This document shows, piece after piece, positions 6,410 through 12,534 of a stretch of DNA of 12,534 bases; the stretch's first letter is position 1, and each line of letters opens with the position of its first letter. Below the pieces are notes generated by a model that saw only the letters and a list, made by a program, of their open reading frames with translations, made no database searches and was not told the DNA's origin. The stretch is taken from contig CAVFDI010000050.1 in the NCBI GenBank assembly GCA_963621145.1, positions 1-12,534 of the forward strand. Direction: 5' to 3'. The translations under genes and the position numbers were made by a program. Source of the DNA: W0P28-013 sp963621145. GTDB taxonomy: Bacteria > Bacteroidota > Bacteroidia > Bacteroidales > Paludibacteraceae.

Positions 6410-9016
6410 CTATTCTTCCGAATCATTTTCGGTTTCAGCAGCGGGTGCTTCTTGAATTTCGTCAGATGTTTCTATCTGATTTTCAGCAGTTTCCGTTTCT
6501 TCTTCCTGTTCCGATGCAACCTTGCAAACCGATGCGATTTCGTCGTTGCGTTTCTCAAGATTGATGAGGCGCACGCCTTGTGTGGCGCGACCCATCACGC
6601 GCAAGTCGGCAACTTTCAGGCGAATGATGATGCCCGATTTGTTGATTATCATCAGGTCGTTATCGTCCGAGACACTGAGAATGGCGACTAGTTTGCCCGT
6701 TTTTTCGGTGATATTCATGGTGCGAACGCCTTTGCCACCACGGTTTGTAATGCGGTAGATGTCGTTCGGCTGACCATTTTCGTCAAGAACAATGTTGCCC
6801 TCTTCGTCTTTTTCGACAATGTTTGTGCGTTTGCCGTAACCTTTTTCCGAAATCACCATGATGGTCTCGTTCGAGTCCTTATTGCCGCAAACCATGCCGA
6901 TGATTTCGTCGTCTGGTCCATCGAGTGTCATGCCACGAACGCCCGTTGCGGTGCGTCCCATCTCGCGTACAGTCGATTCGTGGAAACGAATGGCGCGACC
7001 GTTCTTGTTTGCCAACAGAATTTCGCTGTTGCCAGTGGTCAAGCACACTTGTATCACTTGGTCGTCGTCGCGAATGGTGATGGCGTTCACACCGTTGGTG
7101 CGCGGACGCGAGTAGGCTTCGAGACAAGTCTTCTTAACAACGCCCTGTTTTGTGCAGAACATTAAATAGTGTGTGCGGCAGAACTCTTCGTCGCCAAGGT
7201 TGGCAATGTTGATGAATGCGTTCACCTTGTCGTCGGCGTCGAGACTGAGCAGATTTTGAATGGCGCGACCTTTGCTTGTCTTGTTTCCTTCGGGAATATC
7301 GTACACCTTCAGCCAATAGCAGCGACCCTTCTGCGTGAAGAACAACATGTGGTTGTGCATCGTGGCATTATAAAGGTATTCGATGAAATCTTCGTCGCGC
7401 GAAGACCCTCCTTTTGAACCTACACCGCCCCTATTCTGCGTGCGGAATTCGCTCAGTGGAGTGCGTTTAATGTAGCCAAGGTGCGAAATGGTAATCACCA
7501 TCTCATCGTTGGCGTAGAAGTCCTCTGGATTGAAATCGGCATCCGATGTTGGGTCTATTTCAGTGCGGCGTTCGTCGCCAAATTTCTCCTTAATCTCAGC
7601 CAGTTCGTCTTTGATAATCTGATAGCGACGCTCCTCTTTGGCAAGAATGTCTTTCAAATCTTCCATGCGAGCCAACAATTCGTTGTATTCGGCTTTCAAC
7701 TCGTCGATGCGCAGTCCTGTGAGTTGCGACAGACGCATATCGACAATGGCTTTCGATTGCAGTTCGTCGAGTCCGAAACGCTCCTCCAAACGGCGTTGTG
7801 CGTCCGATGGCGTGCGGCTCTCTCTGATGATGTGAACCACTTCGTCGATGTTGTCGACACCGATTATCAAGCCCTCCAAAATGTGAGCGCGCTCTTGTGC
7901 TTTGCGCAGTTCGAACTGGGTGCGGCGAGTAACCACTTCCAAACGGAATTCCACAAAGTTTCTGATCAAATCTCTCAGATTCAGCAGGCATGGGCGACCT
8001 TTCACCAAGGCGATGTTGTTTACGCTGAACGACGACTGCAAAGCGGTCATCTTCATCAACTGATTCAGCACCACATTGGCGTTGGCATCGCGTTTCACAT
8101 CTACTACGATGCGCATACCTTTGCGGTCAGTTTCGTCGTTCACATTGGCAATGCCGGCCACTTTTCCCTCTTTCACCAAATCGGCAATGGAGGTAACCAA
8201 CTCTTTTTTGTTTACACCATAAGGAATTTCGGTAACTACAATGCGATCGTGTCCGTTGCTTGAGTTAGCCGTTTCGATGTTGGTTTTCGAACGAATGACG
8301 ATGCGTCCGCGGCCTGTTTCGAAGGCTTCGCGAATGCCCGACAGTCCGCAGATGATGCCACCCGTTGGGAAATCAGGACCTTTGATGTAGTGCATCAATT
8401 CTGGCACTGTTATTTCGTTGTTGTCGATATAGGCGCAGATGGCATCGACGCACTCGCCGAGGTTGTGTGTGGCCATGTTGGTGGCCATGCCCACGGCAAT
8501 GCCGTTAGAACCGTTGATAAGCAGTTGCGGAACGCGCGTAGGCAGCACACGAGGCTCTTTCAGGCGTTCGTCGAAGTTAGGGTCGAAGTCAACCGTATCT
8601 TTATCGATATCGTCGAGCATCTCCTCGGCTATTTTGGTCATGCGCGCCTCGGTGTAACGCGGGGCTGCAGGACCGAGTCCATCGACCGAGCCGAAGTTAC
8701 CCTGTCCATCGACCAATCTGTAGCGCAATGCCCACCATTGAGCCATGCGCACCAGCGTCATGTAGATTGATGAGTCGCCATGCGGGTGATATTTACCCAT
8801 CACCTCGCCCACGATACGAGCCGATTTGTAGTAAGCCTTGTCGGAGTTGGCTCCGAGTTCGTTCATTCCGAAGATAACACGACGATGCACAGGTTTCAAT
8901 CCATCGCGTACATCAGGCAACGCACGCGAAACGATCACCGACATCGAATAATCGATGTAGGCTTGCTTCATTTCGTCGTTAATGTCGATCTGTATAACTC
9001 TCTCTTGATCAGTCAT
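6410..9016 (-). CDS. gyrA: DNA gyrase subunit A
   Basis: The catalytic subunit of DNA gyrase, which with GyrB introduces negative supercoils; 868 residues, full length. The start MTDQERVIQIDINDEMKQAY runs into the winged-helix breakage domain. The catalytic tyrosine is Tyr121 in PRYTEARM. The quinolone region reads HPHGDSSIY (77-85), with Ser82 in the place of E. coli Ser83 and Met86 in the place of Asp87. The tower and coiled coil follow to about residue 490. The C-terminal beta-pinwheel begins near NDEMVITISHLGYIKRTPL; its GyrA-box is QNRGGVG, the Bacteroidota-like variant of QRRGGKG, and a second ITNRGGKG lies later. The presence of the GyrA-box argues for GyrA over ParC. The protein ends in an acidic tail of about 35 residues rich in Glu. 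It has its own promoter and is followed by the TPR gene. Confidence 0.97.
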   Translation of the reverse strand: MTDQERVIQIDINDEMKQAYIDYSMSVIVSRALPDVRDGLKPVHRRVIFGMNELGANSDKAYYKSARIVGEVMGKYHPHGDSSIYMTLVRMAQWWALRYRLVDGQGNFGSVDGLGPAAPRYTEARMTKIAEEMLDDIDKDTVDFDPNFDERLKEPRVLPTRVPQLLINGSNGIAVGMATNMATHNLGECVDAICAYIDNNEITVPELMHYIKGPDFPTGGIICGLSGIREAFETGRGRIVIRSKTNIETANSSNGHDRIVVTEIPYGVNKKELVTSIADLVKEGKVAGIANVNDETDRKGMRIVVDVKRDANANVVLNQLMKMTALQSSFSVNNIALVKGRPCLLNLRDLIRNFVEFRLEVVTRRTQFELRKAQERAHILEGLIIGVDNIDEVVHIIRESRTPSDAQRRLEERFGLDELQSKAIVDMRLSQLTGLRIDELKAEYNELLARMEDLKDILAKEERRYQIIKDELAEIKEKFGDERRTEIDPTSDADFNPEDFYANDEMVITISHLGYIKRTPLSEFRTQNRGGVGSKGGSSRDEDFIEYLYNATMHNHMLFFTQKGRCYWLKVYDIPEGNKTSKGRAIQNLLSLDADDKVNAFINIANLGDEEFCRTHYLMFCTKQGVVKKTCLEAYSRPRTNGVNAITIRDDDQVIQVCLTTGNSEILLANKNGRAIRFHESTVREMGRTATGVRGMTLDGPDDEIIGMVCGNKDSNETIMVISEKGYGKRTNIVEKDEEGNIVLDENGQPNDIYRITNRGGKGVRTMNITEKTGKLVAILSVSDDNDLMIINKSGIIIRLKVADLRVMGRATQGVRLINLEKRNDEIASVCKVASEQEEETETAENQIETSDEIQEAPAAETENDSEE

Positions 9017-9050
9017 TTAGGTAAAAATTTAGTTAATCGTTTTAAGCGTA

Positions 9051-9082
9051 TAAAATTACAATTTTTACCCGACATGCCCAAA
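9051..9082 (-). promoter_or_regulatory. Promoter of gyrA
   Basis: On the minus strand TTTG (9079-9082), 20 bp, then TAATTTTA (9051-9058), matching the Bacteroidota -33/-7 promoter except for the last base. The start site would be near 9044, giving a leader of about 28 nt before the ATG at 9016. Confidence 0.65.
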
Positions 9083-9113
9083 TTTTTGAGGCGAAAAGTT
9101 ATCAACAATTTTG

Positions 9114-9141
9114 GTAGCAAGTAGCAAGTAAAAATAGCAAG
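9114..9141 (+). repeat. Heptamer-periodic repeat GTAGCAA upstream of gyrA
   Basis: Consecutive 7-mers GTAGCAA (9114-9120), GTAGCAA (9121-9127), GTAAAAA (9128-9134) and TAGCAAG (9135-9141, the unit shifted by one base). It lies about 30 bp upstream of the gyrA -33 element, in the gap after the XRE gene. Confidence 0.6.
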
Positions 9142-9224
9142 ATTGGGCAGTTGAACACAGATTTTCAAAACATAGAACATACGCGCTTCACCCCTAAACC
9201 CTCAACTTTCCCCATCACACTAAT

Positions 9225-9287
9225 CTCTTACTTCTAACTCCTCATTCCTAACTCCGAACTCCTCACTCTTAACTCCTCACTCCTAAC
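9225..9287 (-). repeat. Nine-unit imperfect heptamer array GTTAGGA
   Basis: On the minus strand nine consecutive 7-mers read GTTAGGA, GTGAGGA, GTTAAGA, GTGAGGA, GTTCGGA, GTTAGGA, ATGAGGA, GTTAGAA, GTAAGAG, 63 bp with no indels. The array supplies the last 17 codons and the TAG stop of the XRE gene. Because 7 is not a multiple of 3, gain or loss of one unit would change the reading frame of the tail. Confidence 0.88.
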
Positions 9288-9725
9288 TATTTCTTCAAAT
9301 GTTCCATCGTCGTAGAAGAGAATGACGCGCGAGATGCTGCGCTGCTTTGTCGGGGCGGGAGCAGAAACCACATTTTGTGCAGTCGATGCGCTGTTTTGCG
9401 TAGATTGCGTGGCAGCAGTTACTGTTTTTTGCTCCGATTTTTGCTCGTTTTGTGTTGTAGATGAGGCGATTAACTCAAAATCGTCGAACAAATTAGGCTC
9501 GCGAGAGTTCGTTTTTTGGCGATAAATCGATCCTTTGCCCAGAATAAGCCAATCTGCATTCACTTCGGGGTAGCGTTCCAGAATTTTTTGCGCCACATCG
9601 AGCGATGGTTTGCTGCGCTCCGCCTTAATGTGCGACATGGTTGAGCGTTCCACACCAATCTCGTCGGCAAATGCTCCGAGCGTCAGATTTTTGTCCTCTA
9701 CAAGTTGTAAAATGCGGTCTTTCAT
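9234..9725 (-). CDS. XRE/Cro-type helix-turn-helix regulator
   Basis: The 163-residue protein has an N-terminal lambda-repressor-like DNA-binding domain (about residues 1-66: MKDRILQLVEDKNLTLGAFA, then DEIGVERSTMSHIKAERSKP and a last helix VAQKILERYPEVNADWLILG). A Q/S/T/A-rich low-complexity linker follows (about 72-130), then a short motif RVILFYDDGTFEEI (133-146), which I recall ending similar Bacteroidota regulators. Residues 147-163 (VRSEELRVRSSELGMRS) are entirely encoded by the heptamer array, so the tail looks acquired. The phage-repressor-like architecture suggests a transcriptional repressor, possibly autoregulated through the TTACA/TGTAA sites at its promoter. Targets are unknown. 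No phage genes are nearby. gyrA lies 217 bp downstream but has its own promoter. Confidence 0.88.
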   Translation of the reverse strand: MKDRILQLVEDKNLTLGAFADEIGVERSTMSHIKAERSKPSLDVAQKILERYPEVNADWLILGKGSIYRQKTNSREPNLFDDFELIASSTTQNEQKSEQKTVTAATQSTQNSASTAQNVVSAPAPTKQRSISRVILFYDDGTFEEIVRSEELRVRSSELGMRS

Positions 9726-9744
9726 AATGTAAATTTTGAGGTTA

Positions 9745-9777
9745 CAAAGTTAATGCAAATTTCTCAATCCAACAAAA
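9745..9777 (-). promoter_or_regulatory. Promoter of the XRE regulator
   Basis: On the minus strand TTTTG (9773-9777), 20 bp, then TAACTTTG (9745-9752), an exact TAnnTTTG match. The start site would be near 9738, giving a very short leader of about 13 nt before the ATG at 9725. Confidence 0.75.
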
Positions 9778-9796
9778 TACATTTGTAATTTTACAA
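9778..9796. promoter_or_regulatory. Candidate operator overlapping the XRE promoter edge
   Basis: TACA-TT-TGTA (9778-9787) overlaps TTGTAA-TT-TTACAA (9783-9796), a perfect inverted repeat of six-base arms. The sites lie right next to the -33 element of the XRE promoter. TGTAA (9728-9732) and TTACA (9742-9746) flank the start-site region. The position suits autorepression, but binding is inferred. Confidence 0.4.
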
Positions 9797-9797
9797 C

Positions 9798-10407
9798 AAC
9801 TTCCTGAAGTTTACATTTTTAATCGTCAAAATGTACCTGAACAACTAATCTCCACAATATCAGACAGATAAGCCAAAACGCCACAATTAAAGCAATTCTA
9901 CAACTTTGTTGCATAACTATCTGGCAATTAGTCAGTAATGATTTATGATTTACAGAAAAACGACCAAAACAGTACAAAAGTCCAGTTTCTTGAAAAAATA
10001 AATAAACAAAAACTTTAATTACTTGCGATAATCGATTGAGTTTTAGTTAGTTAGCATTCAAAATTCTTGACTGTTAATGGAAAATCGAACAAACTTATGA
10101 TTTGATATTTGCTATGCAAAATTGTAAATTCTGCAACTATTTATTTTTGTAATTTCATCGATTTTTTGTTGTACTACTACCCTACTTACAAATGTAAATC
10201 AACAAATAATTTACTTTTGTAATTTAGAAAATGCAATTTAAATTGCTCTACTCTATCATTCTCTGGAAATAAAAAAACGAAATGCTATTTTTTGCAACGC
10301 GCAGAATTTTGTCAAACTAGAAAATTGCAGCGCCAAATTGCCAAAAATGGAAACTTCAAAATCCTTGCGATATTTGCGCGCGCTTCTCCACTCGTTCACA
10401 AATACGC
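9798..10407. other. AT-rich noncoding region between the XRE and zinc-ribbon genes
   Basis: No supportable gene or structured RNA on either strand in about 610 bp. It contains scattered TTACA/TGTAA pentamers (9811, 9950, 10123, 10148, 10186, 10193, 10218), the inverted repeat TTACA-AA-TGTAA (10186-10197) and a perfect 14-bp palindrome GCAATTTAAATTGC (10233-10246). It is clearly more AT-rich than the genes around it and could hold regulatory DNA or the remains of a lost gene. Confidence 0.6.
10233..10246. repeat. Perfect 14-bp palindrome
   Basis: GCAATTTAAATTGC is identical to its reverse complement. It stands in the noncoding gap with no promoter recognised around it. Confidence 0.6.
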
Positions 10408-10443
10408 AAAAAAAAAGAGACTTGTCTCGCGACAAATCTCTTT
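10408..10443 (-). terminator. Terminator of the nif3-zinc ribbon pair
   Basis: AAAGAGA-C-TTGTC (10414-10426) pairs with GACAA-A-TCTCTTT (10431-10443), one C/A mismatch, four-base loop TCGC. On the minus strand it is followed by nine T (10408-10416). It begins 22 bp past the zinc-ribbon stop codon. Confidence 0.85.
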
Positions 10444-10465
10444 CATACAATTGCTATGAATGAAA

Positions 10466-11251
10466 CTAATCTTCCTTCGTCTCTTTGTCCTGTTCTAGAA
10501 CTGCCATCTCGTGGTCGACCAAAATACGACCGCAATACTCGCAAACGATGATTTTTTTGCGTTGGCGAATGTCGAGTTGGCGTTGTGGTGGAATTTTGTT
10601 GAAGCAGCCACCGCAAGCATCGCGCTCTACGCTAACTACGGCCAGACCGTTGTGAGCATTTTTGCGAATGCGTTTGAAGGCGGTAAGCAGGCGCGTATCG
10701 ATCTTCTCTTCGAGCGATTGTGCTTTGGTGCGCAGACGCTCCTCTTCTTGCTTTGTTTCGGCAATAATCTCGTCCAGCTCGCTCTTTTTCAAGCCCAAAT
10801 CTTCGGTGCGCTCCACACGACGCGTTTTGGCTTCTTCCAAATCGGCCGACTTGGTTTCAACCTCAGCGGTGCTTTCGCGAATGTGCTTTTCGGCCAGTTC
10901 TATCTCAAGGTTCTGAAACTCAATCTCTTTCGACAGTGCATCGTACTCGCGATTGTTGCGCACATTGTTTTGTTGTTCGCTGTTTTTCGCAATTTTGGTG
11001 CGTGCCTCTTCAATCTTGATTTTCTCGGCTTCGATGCGTTTTTTCTGCTCATCGATGTCGGCATTCAGCTTTTCGATGCGCGTTTGCAGACCAGCGATTT
11101 CGTCTTCGAGGTCCTGCACTTCGAGCGGAAGTTCGCCACGCAGCGTCTTGATTTTGTCGATTTCGGACACGACACACTGCAAATCGTAGAGCGATTTCAA
11201 GCGATCTTCTACCGAAATCTCTTTCACTTCAGTTGTTTTTTGTGATGCCAT
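10466..11251 (-). CDS. CT398-like coiled-coil protein with C4 zinc ribbon
   Basis: The 261-residue protein has a long charged coiled coil (about residues 30-185), interrupted by the family-typical NNREYDAL segment (99-106), then a C-terminal C4 zinc-ribbon domain (PF02591 type). The zinc ligands are Cys213 and Cys216 (CGGC) and Cys237 and Cys240 (CEYC), with NKIPPQRQLDIRQ between them. Proteins of this family (chlamydial CT398/CdsZ) have a helical hairpin plus zinc ribbon; a nucleic-acid or protein-interaction role has been suggested, and the Bacteroidota function is unknown. The C-terminus is acidic. It starts 44 bp after nif3 on the same strand with no evident promoter between, so cotranscription is likely. 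A zinc ribbon next to Nif3 is, as I recall, recurrent across bacteria. Confidence 0.9.
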   Translation of the reverse strand: MASQKTTEVKEISVEDRLKSLYDLQCVVSEIDKIKTLRGELPLEVQDLEDEIAGLQTRIEKLNADIDEQKKRIEAEKIKIEEARTKIAKNSEQQNNVRNNREYDALSKEIEFQNLEIELAEKHIRESTAEVETKSADLEEAKTRRVERTEDLGLKKSELDEIIAETKQEEERLRTKAQSLEEKIDTRLLTAFKRIRKNAHNGLAVVSVERDACGGCFNKIPPQRQLDIRQRKKIIVCEYCGRILVDHEMAVLEQDKETKED

Positions 11252-11280
11252 AACTATTTGGTATTCAATGATTTATACTT

Positions 11281-11296
11281 ATTTTTGTACAAAAAT
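11281..11296. repeat. Perfect 16-bp palindrome in the nif3-zinc ribbon gap
   Basis: ATTTTTGTACAAAAAT is identical to its reverse complement. It touches the first base of the nif3 TGA stop (11296-11298, minus strand) and ends 29 bp before the zinc-ribbon start. It has no loop for a stable hairpin, so a dimeric DNA-binding protein site is likelier than a terminator. Confidence 0.65.
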
Positions 11297-12390
11297 CAGA
11301 AAGCAAAAACGCGTTTTGGTTCTGTTTTCGACATTTGGACTGCAAAGTTAGCAAAATTTTTCGAGATTAGTTCAAAAAATATCTCTTTTGTAAATTGTTC
11401 CGATTCAAAATGTCCAATATCGGCTATCAGCAGCGCGCCATCGGCCTCGAAAAAGCGGTGGTAACTGACATCGGCCGTAACAAAGACATCGGCTCCAGCG
11501 GCTTTGGCGTTGCCAATAAAATCTGCTCCACTGCCGCCGCACAGCGCCACACGACTGATTTTTTTGCCGAGAAAAGCCGAATGTTTGATGCAATCGACAT
11601 GGAAAATTTGCTTTAACAGCGAGAGAAAATCTTTCTCGTCCATCGGTTCGGGCAGATTTCCAACGGCACCCAATCCGACCGACTGCCAAGCATTTGCCAG
11701 CGGAATGAGGTCGAACGCAGGCTCCTCGTAGGGATGCGCCTGCAGCAATGCGCGCACCACTGCCGACTGACGGAATGTGGGAAGAATTACCTCGAGACGC
11801 ACTTCTGGTTCGGTGTGCAGTTCGTCAATAGCGCCACAAAATGGGTGGCAGCCCTTGCTAGCGCGGAAAGTGCCATGACCATCGCTGGCGTAACTGCAGG
11901 CGTCGTATTGACCAATGTGTCCTGCGCCAGCGGTAAAAAGTGCCGTGCGAACCGTTTCGAGTTGCGCTTGTGGCACAAAAGTTACGAGTTTCAGCAATTT
12001 TTCGCGCTGCGGCACAAGCACTTGCACATTGGCGAGACCGATTTTCTGTGCCATGCGGAAATTGACGCCGCCCGTTGCACTATCCATGCAGGTGTGCGAA
12101 GCATAGAGCGCCACATCGTTTTTGATAGCAAGCGCCACGCAACGCTCCACTTCGTTGCTTTCGGTGAGCGATTTCAGTCCGTGGAAAATTATTGGGTGGT
12201 GCGAAATTACAAGATTGTAACCAAGCGAAATTGCTTCGCTAATAACCGCTTCCGACACATCGAGACAAAGCAGCGCGCCTGTGATTTCGGCATCGCGCCG
12301 CCCAACGAGCAGTCCGCAGTTGTCGAAACTCTCTTGCAGCGGCAGCGGCGCAAGTTCCTCAATTTTGTTGATGATGGTTTGTAATTTCAT
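11296..12390 (-). CDS. Nif3-like dinuclear metal-centre protein (DUF34 family)
   Basis: The 364-residue protein is of the Nif3/YbgI/YqfO family, often labelled GTP cyclohydrolase 1 type 2 homolog; the true reaction is not settled. Metal-site residues expected from E. coli YbgI are visible: His64-His65 in VISHHPIIFHG, Asp103 in ASHTCMDSATGGVN, His327 and Glu331 in ADIGHFESE. Between the two halves lies the CutA/YqfO-like insert (about residues 133-232, LVTFVPQAQLETVRTALFTA to AHPYEEPAFDLI), which gives the longer form of the family. The usual Asn in the HTNxD segment is Cys here (HTCMD). The start at 12388-12390 gives the standard MKLQTIINKIEELAPLPLQE beginning. The zinc-ribbon gene follows after 44 bp and shares its terminator. 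Confidence 0.93.
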   Translation of the reverse strand: MKLQTIINKIEELAPLPLQESFDNCGLLVGRRDAEITGALLCLDVSEAVISEAISLGYNLVISHHPIIFHGLKSLTESNEVERCVALAIKNDVALYASHTCMDSATGGVNFRMAQKIGLANVQVLVPQREKLLKLVTFVPQAQLETVRTALFTAGAGHIGQYDACSYASDGHGTFRASKGCHPFCGAIDELHTEPEVRLEVILPTFRQSAVVRALLQAHPYEEPAFDLIPLANAWQSVGLGAVGNLPEPMDEKDFLSLLKQIFHVDCIKHSAFLGKKISRVALCGGSGADFIGNAKAAGADVFVTADVSYHRFFEADGALLIADIGHFESEQFTKEIFFELISKNFANFAVQMSKTEPKRVFAF

Positions 12391-12534
12391 ACAAGGTAGA
12401 TTCTAAAAATTCTACGCTTTTATTTTTTTCTTCGGCAAGTTCCCAAATGCTTTTGCGGTTTTGACCGCTCTTTGCGAATTTTCGTTTCTAATCGCGTCTT
12501 TTCTCAGTCACAGCACACCCTGCTCCTTCGAAAA
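12391..12534. other. Upstream region of nif3, no gene called
   Basis: This 144-bp region holds the nif3 leader. A small hairpin GCGGT-TTTG-ACCGC lies at 12455-12468 without a U tract. No convincing TTTG/TAnnTTTG promoter was found. Two minus-strand frames enter from the right edge and stop within 30-50 bp, so the 3' end of an upstream gene may be present but cannot be assigned. Confidence 0.4.

Noticed and set aside
7481..8263. Plus-strand open frame of 260 codons
   Set aside because: Antisense to the tower and coiled-coil part of gyrA; no independent start signal or motif.
9234..9725. Prophage or integrated element suggested by a phage-repressor-like XRE protein
   Set aside because: No integrase, structural genes, attachment repeats or toxin partner in the window; neighbours are housekeeping genes.
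10256..10450. Minus-strand open frame of 64 codons in the noncoding gap
   Set aside because: Its first codons lie inside the intrinsic terminator hairpin and T tract at 10408-10443, and the protein shows no recognisable motif.
10511..11245. Plus-strand open frame of 244 codons rich in Phe and Leu, resembling a membrane protein
   Set aside because: It is the complement of the charged coiled coil of the zinc-ribbon protein; Glu/Lys codons read as Phe/Leu on the other strand.
12485..12534. 3' end of an upstream minus-strand gene at the right edge
   Set aside because: Two different frames are open for only 8-14 codons before a stop; nothing distinguishes a real C-terminus from chance.
1..12534. 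CRISPR array, insertion sequence, defence or secondary-metabolite system
   Set aside because: No spaced identical repeats, transposase, nuclease/effector pair or biosynthetic enzyme was found on either strand.

Overview
This is an ordinary, mostly housekeeping stretch of a Bacteroidales-type (Bacteroidota) chromosome. The evidence is GyrA, ValRS and UspA of the Bacteroidota form, start codons without Shine-Dalgarno sequences, and several copies of the Bacteroidota sigma-factor promoter (TTTG, 19-20 bp, TAnnTTTG). Nearly all genes lie on the minus strand; only the universal stress gene (3714-4826) is on the plus strand. Genus cannot be fixed from the sequence.

Layout, left to right: the first 10 codons of a minus-strand gene running off the left edge; a minus-strand tRNA-Ala(CGC) with its own promoter; valS with a strong intrinsic terminator; a 131-residue membrane-anchored Bacteroidota protein of unknown function; a divergent intergenic region with promoters in both directions; a plus-strand universal stress protein (DUF2007-like domain, a Usp domain and a degenerate Usp domain); a noncoding convergent gap of about 310 bp; a minus-strand operon of gyrA followed by a secreted TPR protein, ending in a terminator; a small XRE/Cro-type regulator with its own promoter; about 740 bp of AT-rich noncoding DNA; and a minus-strand pair of a Nif3/DUF34 metal protein and a CT398-like coiled-coil zinc-ribbon protein, ending in a terminator. 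The last 144 bp hold no gene that can be called.

The genes serve translation (valS, tRNA-Ala), DNA topology (gyrA), stress response (usp) and poorly understood conserved functions (Nif3 with zinc ribbon, TPR, the 131-residue protein). No defence system, mobile element, CRISPR array or biosynthetic cluster is visible.

The unusual signal is in small-scale DNA structure. Degenerate 7-bp repeats sit at gene boundaries in four places (3679-3713, 4826-4853, 9114-9141, 9225-9287). One of them encodes the last 17 residues and the stop codon of the XRE regulator. A cluster of TTACA/TGTAA half-sites lies upstream of that regulator. A perfect 16-bp palindrome sits in the nif3-zinc ribbon gap.
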